Origin: Aspidapion aeneum
Lineage: Eukaryota; Arthropoda; Insecta; Coleoptera; Brentidae
NCBI GenBank assembly: GCA_963576565.1
Contig: OY755048.1
Span: 2,920,501 to 2,984,500, forward strand
Direction of reading: 5' to 3'
DNA length: 64,000 bases
Shown in pieces: positions 33,576-46,250 of this stretch. The notes below the pieces were generated by a model. The model saw only the letters and a program-made list of their open reading frames with translations, was not told the DNA's origin and made no database searches. Positions within the stretch are counted from its first letter, which is position 1. Each line of letters begins with the position of its first letter. Made by a program: the position numbers and the translations under genes.

Positions 33576-34709
33576 CAACGATTATAAACACACAGGATTG
33601 CTTATTTCCATTTAACTAATGTTAGCGTCGCTCAGCGAGACGAACAGTGCCTGCTTACGTCACCAGCGGACCAGTTGCTTTGTTTGTATTGAGAGTTTGT
33701 GTGATTTTTAGGTGTTTTTGACGTTTTTATCTCCGTTTTTTTGCGTGTTTTCATTAATTTGACGGTGTGGTTGACTATTTAGGAGGTAAATAAACCTTTA
33801 GGAATGTGAATTAAGTGAATTGATATAAAGAAAGCACATTAATTTATTGTTGAAATAAAAGCTTTGTGTTCCCTCTTTCAGTGTAGAAATATAACCAAAC
33901 TTTTAATTTTTTTTGCATTTTTGGAAATCATTAAAGTAATCACATTGAAGAAAATTGGTAATTATGCCGCAAAAGTACTTCTTTTATTAAACTGATTTTT
34001 GGAAAATTTATTTTGTAGACAGTTTCTCCAAGTTTAGTTTCAGTTTTTTTCTTAAACTTATTTAGCCTCTTTATAGAAGTTTTCTGAAACATGTTACAGA
34101 AGAATGAGTGAAAACGGGCGCTGGGTGAAAAAATGACTTGAAAAAAAAACTTATGAAAATCTATTGATTTAAAGTATAAGAAGTTGAAAAACACATCTTA
34201 TTTGGCTGTTTTCCCAAAAAACTGACTGGTTTTTGACATAATAATATAATAAATATTGCAATTTTAGATCTGAAATATCAAATAAATACCTTTTTGTTAC
34301 TACATAATATAAGTGTATTTTGTTATATCCGCAACAAAAACAATAAATTATACATCTAATAATTTAAATTGATTAAACTTTTAGCAAAAATCCTACTTCT
34401 ATTCTAAAACTTTCAACTATTTAAAAAACAAACTCCAACATATCGTCTGGTAGGAGAATTCAGCTCTCAGAGCAAACTCTTGATTTATCAAATCATTTGT
34501 TTTGAATAAATGAAATTATTAATTACATTTACTAACACGAATAAAAAATTTGTTTGCAAATAAGCAAGAAAAAAGCGGGAAAAACTCACGATTGCAATGT
34601 GTATTAAATGAAGCGCGCTGAGCAGAGGTCCACTAGTGACGTAAGCAAGGCGCCGCCTACCGCTAAAAGATTCGAGCAAATAGGCAATCCTGTGTGTTTA
34701 TAATCGTTG
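33576..34709. mobile_element. TIR element with perfect 9-bp TSD (Mutator-like?)
   Basis: At least 26 bp of perfect inverted ends begin caacgattataaacacacag. They are flanked by gacgtaacc at 33567-33575 and 34710-34718. Weaker similarity continues about 110 bp inward (tgcttacgtcac, gtggacc). A 9-bp duplication with long inverted ends suggests a Mutator-like element. No transposase is recognised; a frame at 33940-34194 on the minus strand is unassigned. Confidence 0.85.
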
Positions 34710-34718
34710 GACGTAACC

Positions 34719-36340
34719 TACGTTTTGATCAAGTGCGCATGTGCAGTGCCTTTGGGACGTTCGATACGCATTACACTCGGTGTATCGTTACACCAGCTAG
34801 CGAACGTAGAAGCGTAACCAGAAATCAAAAAAAGTTGTGTAAATTAGTTAGGATTTCAACCCAATTTGATTCTAAGGGTGTGTTTTGGTCAGTCTAACCC
34901 TATTTTTTAAATGTCTTGGTGTATTTAATTTTAATATTTTAAAGTGTCCTCTAGTGAAGAAAAATTAAATTATAATAACGACAATTCGAACCGAAACAGT
35001 TTCCTTTTTAGCGAAGGTGTATAACAAATACTACTGCTTTCAATTTCGTAGGTAACGAGCCAGCTGCTTAATAGCCAGCTCCAAAAAATTACAGTAAACT
35101 ATACTGTAACAATAAAAATATTAATAACCCTTCTATTATTTTGACTTGAAACCTGAAAAAAAGTCAGTGGCGGAGATAGGACTTTTAAAATTTTATTGAA
35201 GTGAATATGGAATTAGGTCCCTAATTACGACATTTTGACAGCTTTCCATCACTGACGTTTGTAACAAAATAGTGAAATATAGCAGCGATAGGGGAACAAT
35301 CCCTTTACAATATATACAAGTGTTAAGTCAAAACCTGTAGAGACCTAGCTCCTTACTTAATTTAATAAAATTTAAAAATTTCTACCTCCGCCACTGACGT
35401 TTGCAACAAAATGATAACCCATGGGAGCGATAGAGTGGTGGTTTCTTTGCAACTAGTTTCAAGTCAAAATTGCAGAAAATAAAAGAGTTTTTAATATGTT
35501 TATTGTTACAATATAGTGTATCTGTAATTTTGTGGAGCTAACTTGACAAAAGTTGGTTATAAGTGGATATATTTTGACTATTGCTTTAACTCAATAAATG
35601 TTTTCAATTTATTCCAATGCGCATGCGTTACATTTAGGCAATGTAGTGGCTATTAGTCCCTAAGAAATGGCAAAAGACTAAAAGTGTACCCACTGTATGT
35701 AGTCGCTTAGAGACGTTCATGCGCTTTTCGTGTTAATGAAAATTGAACTCCAGAAGTTGAACGCATTTACCTTGGGGATCACAATTTTACTTATTGCACA
35801 TCTGGAGCCGTATTCTTTAAAGTCCGGGAAGGAAGTGATTCCGGGAATGAAAATGTCGTATTCTTGAATGCTGTCAGCTGTTCGTGAGTGCAAAGTTTAG
35901 AATACCGCGGTGCGACACCAGTGCACAGTGTTGCCGCGAATCTAGCAACTAACTTCGTTTGTTTTTAACATAAGACACCAAGGATAGTTTGGTTCTATCT
36001 AAGTCAAGTGCGCAAAGTGACAAGCAGTTAATAACGAATGACGCGAAGCAGACTTAAGAAAAACTTTATGCGCACGTGTTAGGAACATTTGTTTTTATCA
36101 GAGTAAAAAAAAACAGGAATACTATTTAGTTTATTTATTCATTCGATATACCTAAATTATAAGAACTGATTTACAATATAATTTTGGGTAATTCAGTTGA
36201 ACTGCAGATTCCCCACGAAAAAAATTACCAATACGTTAGGCTTCATTTTCCATTCATTAATTAATTGCCTACGTAAACATAACTTTTATACTTCTTGTTG
36301 TTTTTTATTACAAGCTTTTATTTAACTTCACCTGTATGTA
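34719..36340. other. Intergenic sequence with one hAT-type MITE
   Basis: Apart from the MITE near 35167 and its flanking repeats, I see no feature. Confidence 0.45.
35167..35395. mobile_element. hAT-type MITE, ~230 bp
   Basis: The inverted ends are cagtggcggagatagg and cagtggcggaggtag. No 8-bp duplication matches. The flanks are themselves repeated: cgtttg.aacaaaat occurs inside (35258) and just outside (35398), and gacttgaaac at 35140 is mirrored at 35458. Confidence 0.7.
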
Positions 36341-36349
36341 TGTATGTAA

Positions 36350-36785
36350 TCAAATCTTGCAACTCATTTTTGAAGAACTTCCAAACATCCGATTGACTTC
36401 AAATTTCGCATAGCGTCTTAGTTCCGATGACAATACAATAATGTGATTTCATCGGGTACCTACCTCCCCCCTAACGTGGGGGGTGGAGAGGGGGTAAAAC
36501 TTTAGTTTGTCCAATTTCCACCAAAATTGGTATCTGGGGGTTTTTGAGGATGAGAATTACGAATTTTTGATCAGATTACAAAAATTCAATATGGCGGATT
36601 CAAAATGGACGATTTAATGTCAAGTTTTTCTGATTACTTTCAACTGACTTCCACGTATCCGATAACTTTAAATTCCGCATAACGTTATAGTGCCGATGAC
36701 AATCCAATAATGTGGTATCACTGACTGCCTACCTCCCCCCTAACGTGGAGGGCGGTGAGGGGGTAAAATTTTAGTTTGTATTTTG
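36350..36785. repeat. Two-copy direct repeat (~265 bp period)
   Basis: ctacctcccccctaacgtgg, preceded by ccgatgacaat, occurs at about 36435-36480 and 36700-36750. Both are followed by gagggggtaaaa. They are diverged tandem copies. Confidence 0.8.
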
Positions 36786-36917
36786 TTTAGTATCAATTCG
36801 TTGGACGGCCTTCTCATCGAAGACTTAGATATTTCAAAATTGACAGGAAAGACTCCTTGCAATATCGATGCGCTAGCTAAAATGCATAGACTTAGACAAA
36901 TTTAAAAATAAATTTAG

Positions 36918-37430
36918 AAAAAAAAACTTTTTGAAAACGAGCAATGGACTAAAAAGCATAAAATAATTTTTTCAGTGTTCTGATCTCATAATAATAAAAG
37001 CGATGGGCGTATTTAATATTAGGTAAATGTCTTTCCATGCGCATTTGGTGGATCGTCCACAACCGATGATGGGCCGACTCTTCTTTTTCAATGTGACAAA
37101 ATAAATCGACACACTGCCGGTCGTGGATGATCTGCCTAATATGAAGCAGGCGTAATAATGTCCATCCATATCAGAAAAATGTAATGGTAGCTTGAGTAGG
37201 GTTGGGTTGGGTTAAATTATCTACCCTTACATTTCTCTGCTATAATATAATAAATTTGGATTTTCACTAAACTTCGAGTTAACAACGCTAAAAGAAAAAC
37301 GGGTAAATTTCGTTTAATACGCCCATCGCTTTTATTATTATGATATCAGAACACTCAAAAAATTATTTTATGCTTTTTAGTCCATTTTATAAAAGCTTGT
37401 TTTCAAAAAGTTTTTTTTTTCAAAATTTAT
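36918..37430. mobile_element. Palindromic element, ~510 bp
   Basis: Arms of about 105 bp (aaaaagcataaaataattt, aataataaaagcgatgggcg) at 36918-37020 and 37305-37425 are nearly identical when inverted, so the element is young or gene-converted. Confidence 0.8.
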
Positions 37431-37712
37431 TAAGTATCTATCCATGAGTTAGGATTATATTAATGTCTTAAGGATGGGAAAATCAACCCAAATTGTGTTT
37501 ATAATTTTTATATATGGCTACCTGAAATCACTTTTTACAGTTTTTTTTAAATTAAATTTTGAAAAAAAAAACATTTAAACAACAACAAACAAATGGCTAT
37601 GTCGTGAGCTGTAAGAAAATTTAGAAATTTTCCCCGGAACTAGTTTTCTCCTGATAAGAGGTAGTGAACTTGAATTCACGGAAGCGTTCTTTCGAGAATA
37701 GAGCATTCGCCC

Positions 37713-38013
37713 CAAATACGTTAGAGCATAAATATGGGGCATACCCATGCATTCTCACACGTGATCCTTGAAGCCAGAACCCCTATTTAATTCTTAATGT
37801 TCCTTTTTCGGGTAGACAGGATATCGGTTACTGCGCATCCGTCAGTTATGGTGTGTTTGGAACATACTCCGTTACGTGATATCGGTTACTGCGCATGCGT
37901 CAGTTATGGTGTGTTTGGAACATACTCCGTTACGTCACTAAATTATTTGACAATTGTCAAATGTTTGGTTTATGTCTATTATTTAAACATGTATTTATGC
38001 TATAACGTGTTTG
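37713..38013. mobile_element. Y-family hAT-like MITE, copy Y3, with perfect 8-bp TSD
   Basis: The ends are caaatacgttagagcataaa and, inverted, caaacacgttatagcataaa. attcgccc flanks both sides (37705-37712 and 38014-38021). Inside, a roughly 62-bp segment (gatatcggttactgcgcat to gtgtttggaacatactccg) is tandemly duplicated (about 37820-37940). Confidence 0.9.
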
Positions 38014-38079
38014 ATTCGCCCTTTTAGGGTTTTAGGAATGACTCACATTCTCCTCCCAAAAATTCAAGAATAAGTATCC

Positions 38080-38990
38080 TGTCAAACTCATGCCAAACAA
38101 AATATGGCGGCTTAAAAATGAAAAATAGGACAATCTTAGAAAAATCACAAATTTTTAATTTGTAAACCGATTTTTTCAAATTGCTTTTAATTTGTTTGAA
38201 TTTAAGTGCACTTTTATCAAAACTATCAAACCCTTTTATTTTTGATGTTGCTGTTTCTAAAAATGACTAATGGAAAAGAAAATGTAAATCGATAAGTTAT
38301 ATTTACAACGGGTACCATTTTCGCTATAGGTTAAAAAAGGTTCTTCAGTTATGCTCAAAAAAGTAGGAAACTGGCCTGAGGGTACCCCCAGGCACCAAAA
38401 TTTAACTTTTTCATGAAAGTTTCAGAAGCGGAAAAATATGAATGCTGGACCGACTCGTGATTTTGCATTAATGTTTTCCCGACTATTTTTTATACCTTAG
38501 GGCAACTTAGGAGCCTAGAAGGCACATCGGTGGAAAGGGAATTTAAAGCTCTAGTAAACCGTTATTCTTATAGAATTACAAGGTTATGTAAAAAAATTCA
38601 TTTATTATAATATATGAGTGGCAATTTAAAAAGCTATTTTCGGCTTTTGAAGCTTTCATAAAAATGTAGACTGTGTCTAGGGTTACCCTAAGACCAACTT
38701 TCTAGTTTTTTCGACCTTAGTACCCATTGTTAATACAACTTGTCACCAAACATATTTTTTGTAATTTATAAAACGCAAAAACCACAAAAAAAATGTGTAT
38801 AAAGGATTTATTTTTTTTCAGACACAGAAACATCAAAAATGCAACTGATTGATAGATAAACAAAATAAAATAAGTTTGAAAAATATCGGTTTGCAAATGA
38901 TAGTTGTAATTTTTTTAAATTGTGCTATTTTTTATTTTTGAGCCTCGATCTTGTGTTTGGCCTGAGTTTGACAGATTTCCAATAAGTGGA
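38080..38990. mobile_element. Foldback element, ~0.9 kb
   Basis: The arms at 38080-38270 and 38790-38985 share ctgtcaaactca, gccaaaca, taaaaatgaaaaata and tttttgatgttgctgtttct. The loop has no recognised ORF. Confidence 0.72.
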
Positions 38991-39115
38991 ATATTGTTCC
39001 CAAAAACAAGGGCTTTCACCTCTTGAGTCCAATTTGCATTAACACGAAATGAGCATTAAGTTAAAAACCATTATAACATTGTGATAAAGGTGTGTCTGAG
39101 GTAATCACAGAAGCT

Positions 39116-39248
39116 AAGGGCGTATCCAGCCCAAAAGAGAAGACAGAATAGTTTTCTGAATTCCATAATCCATTTGAACTTTATTGTGATTCTAAAAAAT
39201 CTTAGAGAGGGCAACGCACCTCCCTCCCTCCTCCCTGGATACGCCCTT
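39116..39248. mobile_element. Short TIR MITE (133 bp)
   Basis: Perfect inverted ends aagggcgtatccag surround an AT-rich centre and a ctccctccctcc tract. The flanking 8-mers do not match. Confidence 0.75.
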
Positions 39249-40008
39249 GTTTTAAGCACTATTAGCAATGCTAAAAGCCGCCTTTTTTTAAGTTCTGAAA
39301 ATAAATTCAATCATAGACCTATATATATATTATAATAAATAATATTACGTGTAACTTTTCGAATGTGTTTTTTGCAGATTTATTTGTTTTTGTTAAAAGA
39401 ATAAAAAAGTTGTAGTGTACCGATACCGAACATTACATAATATAAGAAAATCATACCAATATTTTATTTTACATAGATTTTTATTTCACTACCAGTAGGA
39501 ATATTTTTTCTTACTCTAAGCATAGAGAAATATTAGCCTATACATGGTTTCCCATATCATTTTAGGCCAACAGGTGATAGAGAGGAGGTCATTCCTGATA
39601 GAAAAGTTTTCACAACTCTTTCTTTGTCGAAATACAGATCAACGTTAGCGATTTTTGTAACTTTTTTTTTAATAAGTTTTTTAGAGAATGTAGCAAAAAT
39701 ATAAATTATATAAAGTTGTGTATTAGAACAATAGCTATAATTTGAAATAAAAAAAATTATGCGGTCAAATTTTTTCGGGAAAAACTATTTTTTTGGTATA
39801 AACTTTTAAGAATGCCATTAAACGCAGGTTTTTCATAATATTTTTTATTAATAAATCTCTAGGGAGACATAATAAAATATGGTGATATTTTTTAAAATAA
39901 TAAATAGGCAAAAATTTAAAAAAAAAATAATTTATTTAATTTTATAAATTTTTGGGGGTATTTTGAATACTACATATTTGGATCCCAATTTTTTTGTAAA
40001 ACCCTACA
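39249..40008. other. Intergenic AT-rich sequence
   Basis: Nothing recognised. Confidence 0.5.
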
Positions 40009-40193
40009 GGATGTTTATTCTTGATTATCCATGAGGTGAGGTGAGCGAAATGTTCACTTTTATGGGTGGATTTAAGATCACCATCTTTGTCTACGGGGAA
40101 ATTAATCCCCGTGATTTATTGTGACGTTTTTAACCTTATATTTGGTTGTATGTTTTGTCTTGATCCTTTAAATTTTTTTAATAAAAATAGATA

Positions 40194-40467
40194 ACTAATT
40201 GAGAAGCAGACTTTCTATATGCATTTTGTCCATTTTTGTAATTTTGGTGAACAAAAAAAACTGCTATGCGTTTGCGAAGAAATTAACCGAAAAGTTCATA
40301 ATATACCTAAAATATGGATAAAAAATCATTCAAGGATTATACCTATATACGTCTTCTGTGGGATAATATTGTTGCTCTATGTATGTAGTTTGCGATGGCA
40401 TCTTTGGTTAAAAATGTGCAAAAATGGACAATAAATGCATATAGAAAATCTGCTCCTCAATTAATTG
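40194..40467. mobile_element. TIR MITE, ~270 bp
   Basis: Inverted ends (aattgagaagcagactttct and aattgaggagcagattttct) continue for about 40 bp through atatgcatttt and gtccatttttg. Confidence 0.8.
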
Positions 40468-40589
40468 GAAAGACTTTCACACTTCACAAAAAGCTTGCCA
40501 TAACAAAACTGACAATCAAAGGTTAGGTTATAAATACTAAGAAAATTCCCGTTGATTCAGTTACTACTACTATGTCGGTTTAGAACGTT

Positions 40590-42141
40590 TTTCTACGTAG
40601 TCCAACGCCTATTCTCCACCTCCTTCGATCCTGACAATCATCCTCTGTCAGATTTTTTTGACTCTTGGATTGACTGTTGCCATTCTAGTTTAGGACGCCC
40701 TCTTTTTCTGCGCCCTATTGGTTGCCATTCTAGGACCTGCTTTGGTAATCTTTCGTCGTTCATCCGTTGTACATGGCCGTACCATATCAGTTGCTTTTTC
40801 GTAATGTCATCCGTTATGCTTCCCTTGATTCCCATTCTTTCTTTTATGATCTCATTTCTTATGTGATCTAATCTTGATATTCTCATTGATCTTCTTATTG
40901 CATCCATTTCGACACTTTCCATTTTTGTTTTGTATTTTTCTGTTACGCGACAAGTGTCTATTCCATACAACAGCGTGCTTTTGACCATTGTTTCATATAT
41001 GTTAAATTTTACATTCTTTTTTATCTCTCTACTCCATAAAATACTGTTAAGACATCCAATAACTTTTTTTGCTTTTACTATTCTTTTTTCCAATTCTCTA
41101 CAGTCTGTTCCTGTCTTATCAAATGTGACACCCAAGTATACATACTCATTACATGGAGATATTGTTTGTCCATTTTCTAGTACTAACTCACTGGATTCGT
41201 TTCCAATACATAAGTACTGTGTCTTGTCCACGTTCACTGTTAATCCCCACTTTTGATATTTTTCTGTTAATTTTCTCATCATATACTCCATGCCTTCTTT
41301 ATCATTAGCCACAATTACTTGGTCGTCAGGAAACTGTAGTGTGTATATGGTAAATCGGTCGTTAAGTTGTATTCCCATGCCGTGCACTTTACGTTCTTTT
41401 TTAGAGCTACTGCGATATATATTTTAAAAAGAGTTGGAGAGATACAACATCCCTGTTAAGCCTTTGTTGAAAGTCGATTTCCAATTTTAATTTTAGATTT
41501 TGACCCTTTGTATAGTTCTTTTATTGCTTTTATGTATGTATGATTGATATTAGTTTGCTCTAACACTGTCCATAATTTTTCTACTGGAACGGTATCATAT
41601 GCTTTTGTAGGTCCACAAAGGTAACATGAGTCTCTATATTTCTGGCGCTTCTTTTCTCAATTACTTGTTTAAGACAAAAAACATTATCACTACAAGATCT
41701 GCCTGCGCGAAACCCACTTTGCTGTTCTTCTCCTTGTTCATGAAAATCATTCTCTATTAGATCTCTAAGAATCTTACCGTACAATCTACTTAAAGTACTG
41801 GTTACTGAAATTCCTCTGTAATTGTTGCAATCCAGCTTGTTTCCTTTTTTATGTATTGAGGATATGAATGCAATTTTCCAATCATTAGGTACTGGATGTC
41901 CGTTTATACATTGATTAATAATATATGTGAGATTTTCGAGTAGTTTCTCTGATCCATATTTGAGCATTTCAGCATTTATTACCCCAGGTCCGCTAGCTTT
42001 TCCGGATTTAGGCTTTTTAATATTATTCTTTATCATTTCTTTTTCGATGATTACTTCCTCTCCATGTACTTCTATGTCTCTCCTCGGTTGATTCATTTCC
42101 CCGTCGAAAAAGGTGGTGAACTTCATCCGTAAGAGTGACAC
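40590..42141 (-). pseudogene. RTE-clade LINE reverse transcriptase relic
   Basis: In order on the minus strand: PKSGKASGPGVINAEMLKYG and NNYRGISVTSTLSRLYGKIL with QQSGFRAGRSCSD (RT fingers and palm, 41581-42141), KAYDTVPVEKLWTVL and GCCISPTLFKIYI (41388-41581), then the catalytic box written FPDD instead of FADD, YVYLGVTF, and the C-terminal WYGHVQRMNDERLPKQVLEW and GRPKLEW blocks (40638-41387). The tail RRRWRIGVGLRRKTF follows in a shifted frame. I see at least three frameshifts (near 41600, 41390 and 40650) and one stop in the palm. The endonuclease domain is missing, so the copy is 5' truncated and inactive. Confidence 0.85.
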
Positions 42142-42229
42142 CTCACCTCACGGCCGTCAAGAATAGCGTCTTGAGATTTAGTGAGCCCTCATCTCACGAA
42201 CAGTCAAGAATAAACATCCAGATGAATGT

Positions 42230-42884
42230 TGAACCCCATTTTTGTATATAAACTTTTTTTATCAGAAACAACATAATCACTTACTGCACCATGGCCCCTA
42301 AGTTATATTTCGGTATGCTCTAAGCTACCAACACTTAATTTTTTTTTCATAAAAATAGGCCGTATAATTAATCCTCTACTACACGGGTTTTATTAAGTAG
42401 CGTTGCTGAGATTTAAAAAAAGACAACTTTAAATTACATTTTTATTTAATTTAACTTTACAAGTTTTCATTTAAAAATTAAATGATGCAAAAGCAAACAA
42501 GCTACAAAATGTTAATAGGTATTCTTATATAATATGATAAAGTTAAACTAAAGTATTTTGCAATAAATCCTATCAATATGAAAGGGTTACATTAACATAT
42601 GGACTTTTGAACATTATAAAAAAACAAATCTGAAATTCCTACTTAAATAAATTGTATCACAGATTGCAAAAAAAATATAGCCTCATCAACAGTTAAAAAA
42701 GAAATGTAAATCCATTGCACTTTTTTTTATAAAGATTACTTTTTTAAAATAATTATTATTAAAATAACATAAAGCAGCTTTATAATTAATAAAACTCATT
42801 AATACACGTTTAAAAAAAATATACCTAGTGTACCTAGTAATGTAACCCTAACATAAAAGAATATGATAATGTATTTTTTAAGGG
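42230..42884. other. Intergenic AT-rich sequence
   Basis: Nothing recognised. Confidence 0.5.
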
Positions 42885-44078
42885 GATGGGACAATTCGCC
42901 GCGGCCAATTCACGGCGGGACAATTCGCCGCGGGGACAATTCGCCGCGAGATTTTTTGTTTTGTGATATTACCGTTGGCAATTGTTTAAACATTTTTATT
43001 TAGCTTGACTTCATATAATATATTTGTTTATAACTTTTTTCAAACTTTTCCAACTAGGTTCGGTTCGGTTCGTTTAGTATACAATTCAAAATTTTTTTAA
43101 CTAAAAAATAAATAAAATGGTGGATCCAAAATGGCGGATTTTCCCATTTAGGAACCGATTTGCATCAAACTAGAAACTTTAAAAATCTTTCAGGTCGTTG
43201 ATTATTATTTTTAACTTAAATTTATAAAAATCAAAATGGCGGTTCCACAATGGCGCACTTTCTTATTTATACACCGATTTTCCTCAAACTTGGAAACATC
43301 AGGCGCTTAAGGTAACACAATAAAAAGTTTTACTCAAATTTAAAAAGCTGAAAATGACGGATTCAAAATGGCGGATTTTCCCATTTATAAACCAATATGC
43401 ATCAAATTCGAGATCTTTCAGGTCCATGTTGGTTCATAAATGGGAGAGTCCGCCATTTTGGATCCGCCATTTTGGGTTTTATAAATTTAGGTTAAAAATA
43501 ATATTTAGCGACCAGAAAGATCTCAAAATTCCGAGTTTGATGCAAATCGGTTCATAAAAGGGAAAATCCGCCATTTTGATTTTTTTAAAGTTTAAGTTAG
43601 AAATTATAATCAGCGACCTGAAAGATCTTAAAATTTCGAATGCAAAATGGGAAAATCCGCCATTTTCAGAATTATAAATTTGAGTCAAAAATTGTATTGT
43701 GTTACCTTAAGCGCCGCGATGTTTTAAGTTTGAGGCAATCGGTTTATAAATAAAAAAGTGCGCCATTGTAGAACCTACATTTTGATTTTTTAAAAGTTAG
43801 AAATTATAATTTTATTTATTTTTTTAATTAAAAAAATGTTGAATTGTATACTAACCACCAAATACCTAGTTGGAAAAGTTTGAAAAAAGTTATAACCAAA
43901 CAAATATATTATATAAAGTCAAGCTAAATAAAATGTTTAAATAATTGCCAATGGTAATATCATAAAACAAAAAATTTCGCGGCGAATTGTCCCCGCGGCG
44001 AATCGGCCGGCGGCGAATAGTCCCGCGGCGAAACGGCTGCGGCGAATCGGCCGCGGCGAATTGTCCCCTACCCATTTT
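42885..44078. mobile_element. Palindromic element with iterated GC-rich ends
   Basis: The left end is a run of gggacaattcgccgcgg-type units (42888-42950). The right end is the inverted set with cggcgaatcggccg variants (43978-44070). Inner arms match inverted: gatccgccattttgg, caagtttga-type blocks, and aatataatatatttg at 43010 versus 43910. CG-rich termini in an otherwise AT-rich region are striking. Relatives: a solo end at 29590 and a variant at 62603. Confidence 0.85.
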
Positions 44079-44542
44079 TTAAGTAAGATGCCATAGATAA
44101 TTTACAGCATGAATTGACGTTTTTTTTGTACTATTTTTCTAAATATTGCAATTAAAATAATCTGCTTAAAATAAAAAATAATAGAGTGAACCACAAAAAA
44201 TTTTACTTTTTTTTGGAGGGGAGAGGTTTCTTCCCACTTGAAAAATAAGTGCAAAATTTTGTTGTTCATCATTAATTATAATAATTAACGTCTTACAATA
44301 TAAATTTAAAGCATGGCCAAGAATATATACAATAGGGAAGAATTAAGATTTAGAAGACATCACAAAACTAAAACTTAAATACCTTTTTACCATAATAAAA
44401 AAATCTAAAATTCAAAATTAAAAAAAAAACAAAAATAAGTTTTATGTCTGATAAAAAATATTGCTGCTTACTATATAGAAACTTTTGAATGAGTTTAAAA
44501 TCAGTGAAATCCAAGATATAAACTATTGAAAATATAAGATAT
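44079..44542. other. Intergenic AT-rich sequence
   Basis: Nothing recognised. Confidence 0.5.
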
Positions 44543-45692
44543 ACCGGGTGGGACAAAAAATCGAACTATACCTACAATCGATTTTAATGAAACAAACTGC
44601 ACATTGCAGGGGACTTATTAGGTTTCTGAGCAAAAAAAAATATTTTGGTCCGCCATTTTTAATTCCAAGATGGCCGAGAGAATCAAAGTTAACCCTTCAA
44701 ATAGGCTCGTTTATTACTATGGCCCGTAAAAAAAATGTGCCACGCACAATGAGGTATAAATCATTGAAATCGGTTTAATAGTTTGTTTGCATTCATTTTA
44801 TAATAAAATAAAAGATGAATAGCTCTTTAATGGTCACGAGAACGGATAGAACCAAACTTGACTCTTCAAAGAGGCTAGTTTATTCTTATGTTTTAAGATA
44901 CTTTTTGATTTTTTTTTAATTTGTAAAATGGCTCTGTCTCTACCGCGAACAACGAGGTACGAATCATAGAAATCGGTTAAGTGATTCCCAAAATAATAAT
45001 TTTTGTTTCCACTTTTGTTTTACAGACTAAACGATTGTCTTGCCAATTCTTTTAACAATATAAATTTATTACTACGGAACCAAAAACATCATGCCAAGAG
45101 TCTGTATTTCATTAAAATCGGTTCAGTAATAGTATATTGAGAAATTAAGGCAGATATGCAAGCGTCTAAAATGCAAATAATCTTTACAACAAACACTACT
45201 ATGTCAAGAACTACTGATGCGATTTTACTGATTGGTACCATGTGTGGCGAGTCTAAATCATTTACAAACGTCTTAAAAAGGGTTGAAAAATATAATAAAA
45301 AAACAATCCTTTATGTAGGGTCAAATTCGATTTAGTCCGCCATCCTTAATTTAAAGATGGCGAAAATTTTGAAAATTAAATACCATAATGCTTTTTATTT
45401 TATTAAAATCGGGGAAATAAATATAAACAAAATTGAGAAGGCTATTTAAGTAAAACAATGGTTAATAAAATTATTTTCGGGAATTACTAAACAGATTTCA
45501 AACCCTTGTGCGTTGCGGAAATAGAGCTCGTTTACAAATTCAAAAAACATTCCGGAACATATAAATAAACAAGTCTCTTTGAAGGGTGAAGTTTTATTCT
45601 GTCTGCCATCTTTTATGATGGCGGACAAAATAATATTTTTTCTGAAAAGCTTGATCGATTCCCTGCAAAATACAGTTTATTCCATCCCACCC
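44543..45692. mobile_element. Palindromic element Z2
   Basis: The ends are ccgggtgggacaaaaaat and, inverted, gcgggtgggatgg. Both are followed by cgatt and a tgcaggg box, and aagatggcgg blocks recur inverted along the arms. It is of the same family as 20839-23661 and 54033-55780. Confidence 0.75.
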
Positions 45693-45913
45693 GCTAGGAT
45701 AGACAGTCACTGAGAAGAAAATTAAATGAACAGCACAGCTAAATACTTTATGTTTACAAATTCTTCTCTGTGAACGTTTTTAATATGTGCTTAATATCTA
45801 ATATACATACATATGAATAAAAATCTGGCAAGTTGTCAAAAATACTTATACTATAATAGTTTTCGGGATATCCTATTATTATAAAGAAGAAGGCATTTTG
45901 ACAGCAAAAAATC

Positions 45914-46010
45914 CAGCGGCGGATCTAGGCGTGGACAGAGTAGGCACCTGCCCACAACGCAATGTGTCCGAAATCGTGGAGTGACGTATTTTACCCCAGA
46001 TCCGCCACTG
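45914..46010. mobile_element. hAT MITE, 97 bp, with perfect 8-bp TSD
   Basis: The inverted ends cagcggcggatctagg and cagtggcggatctggg are flanked by aaaaaatc on both sides (45906-45913 and 46011-46018). Confidence 0.92.
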
Positions 46011-46250
46011 AAAAAATCCTATCCCCTTCTTTTTCATTAAATGTCTAAATTTTGGGTCACACCTAATGGCGTATGTGTCTGCCATACCATTTCTTGATTA
46101 ATTTTAATTTTCAAGAAAAGTGACGGAAATCGAAATGAGTATTTGACATTCGTTCGCGGCTATAAAACAGAATGTAACATGAATGGTAAATATGACAAGA
46201 AATATAAATGGCGTCGAGAGTTAAATTTTAAATTATATTTATATCCTAGG

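Larger units (their letters stand above)
40009..42219. mobile_element. TIR element enclosing an RTE relic
   Basis: The inverted ends are ggatgtttattcttgatt (40009) and ggatgtttattcttgact (inverted, ending 42219). A second inverted block, cgtgaggtgagg, and repeats of the end sequence near 42150 follow. The interior holds a 270-bp MITE and an RTE-clade relic on the minus strand. Whether the LINE inserted here or was carried along is not decided by the sequence. Confidence 0.7.

Noticed and set aside
35167..35395. 8-bp duplication around the hAT-type MITE
   Set aside because: Flanking octamers do not match; the apparent similarity comes from a local direct repeat.
36972..37169. 65-codon minus-strand ORF
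   Set aside because: It spans one arm and the loop of a palindromic element and has no motif.
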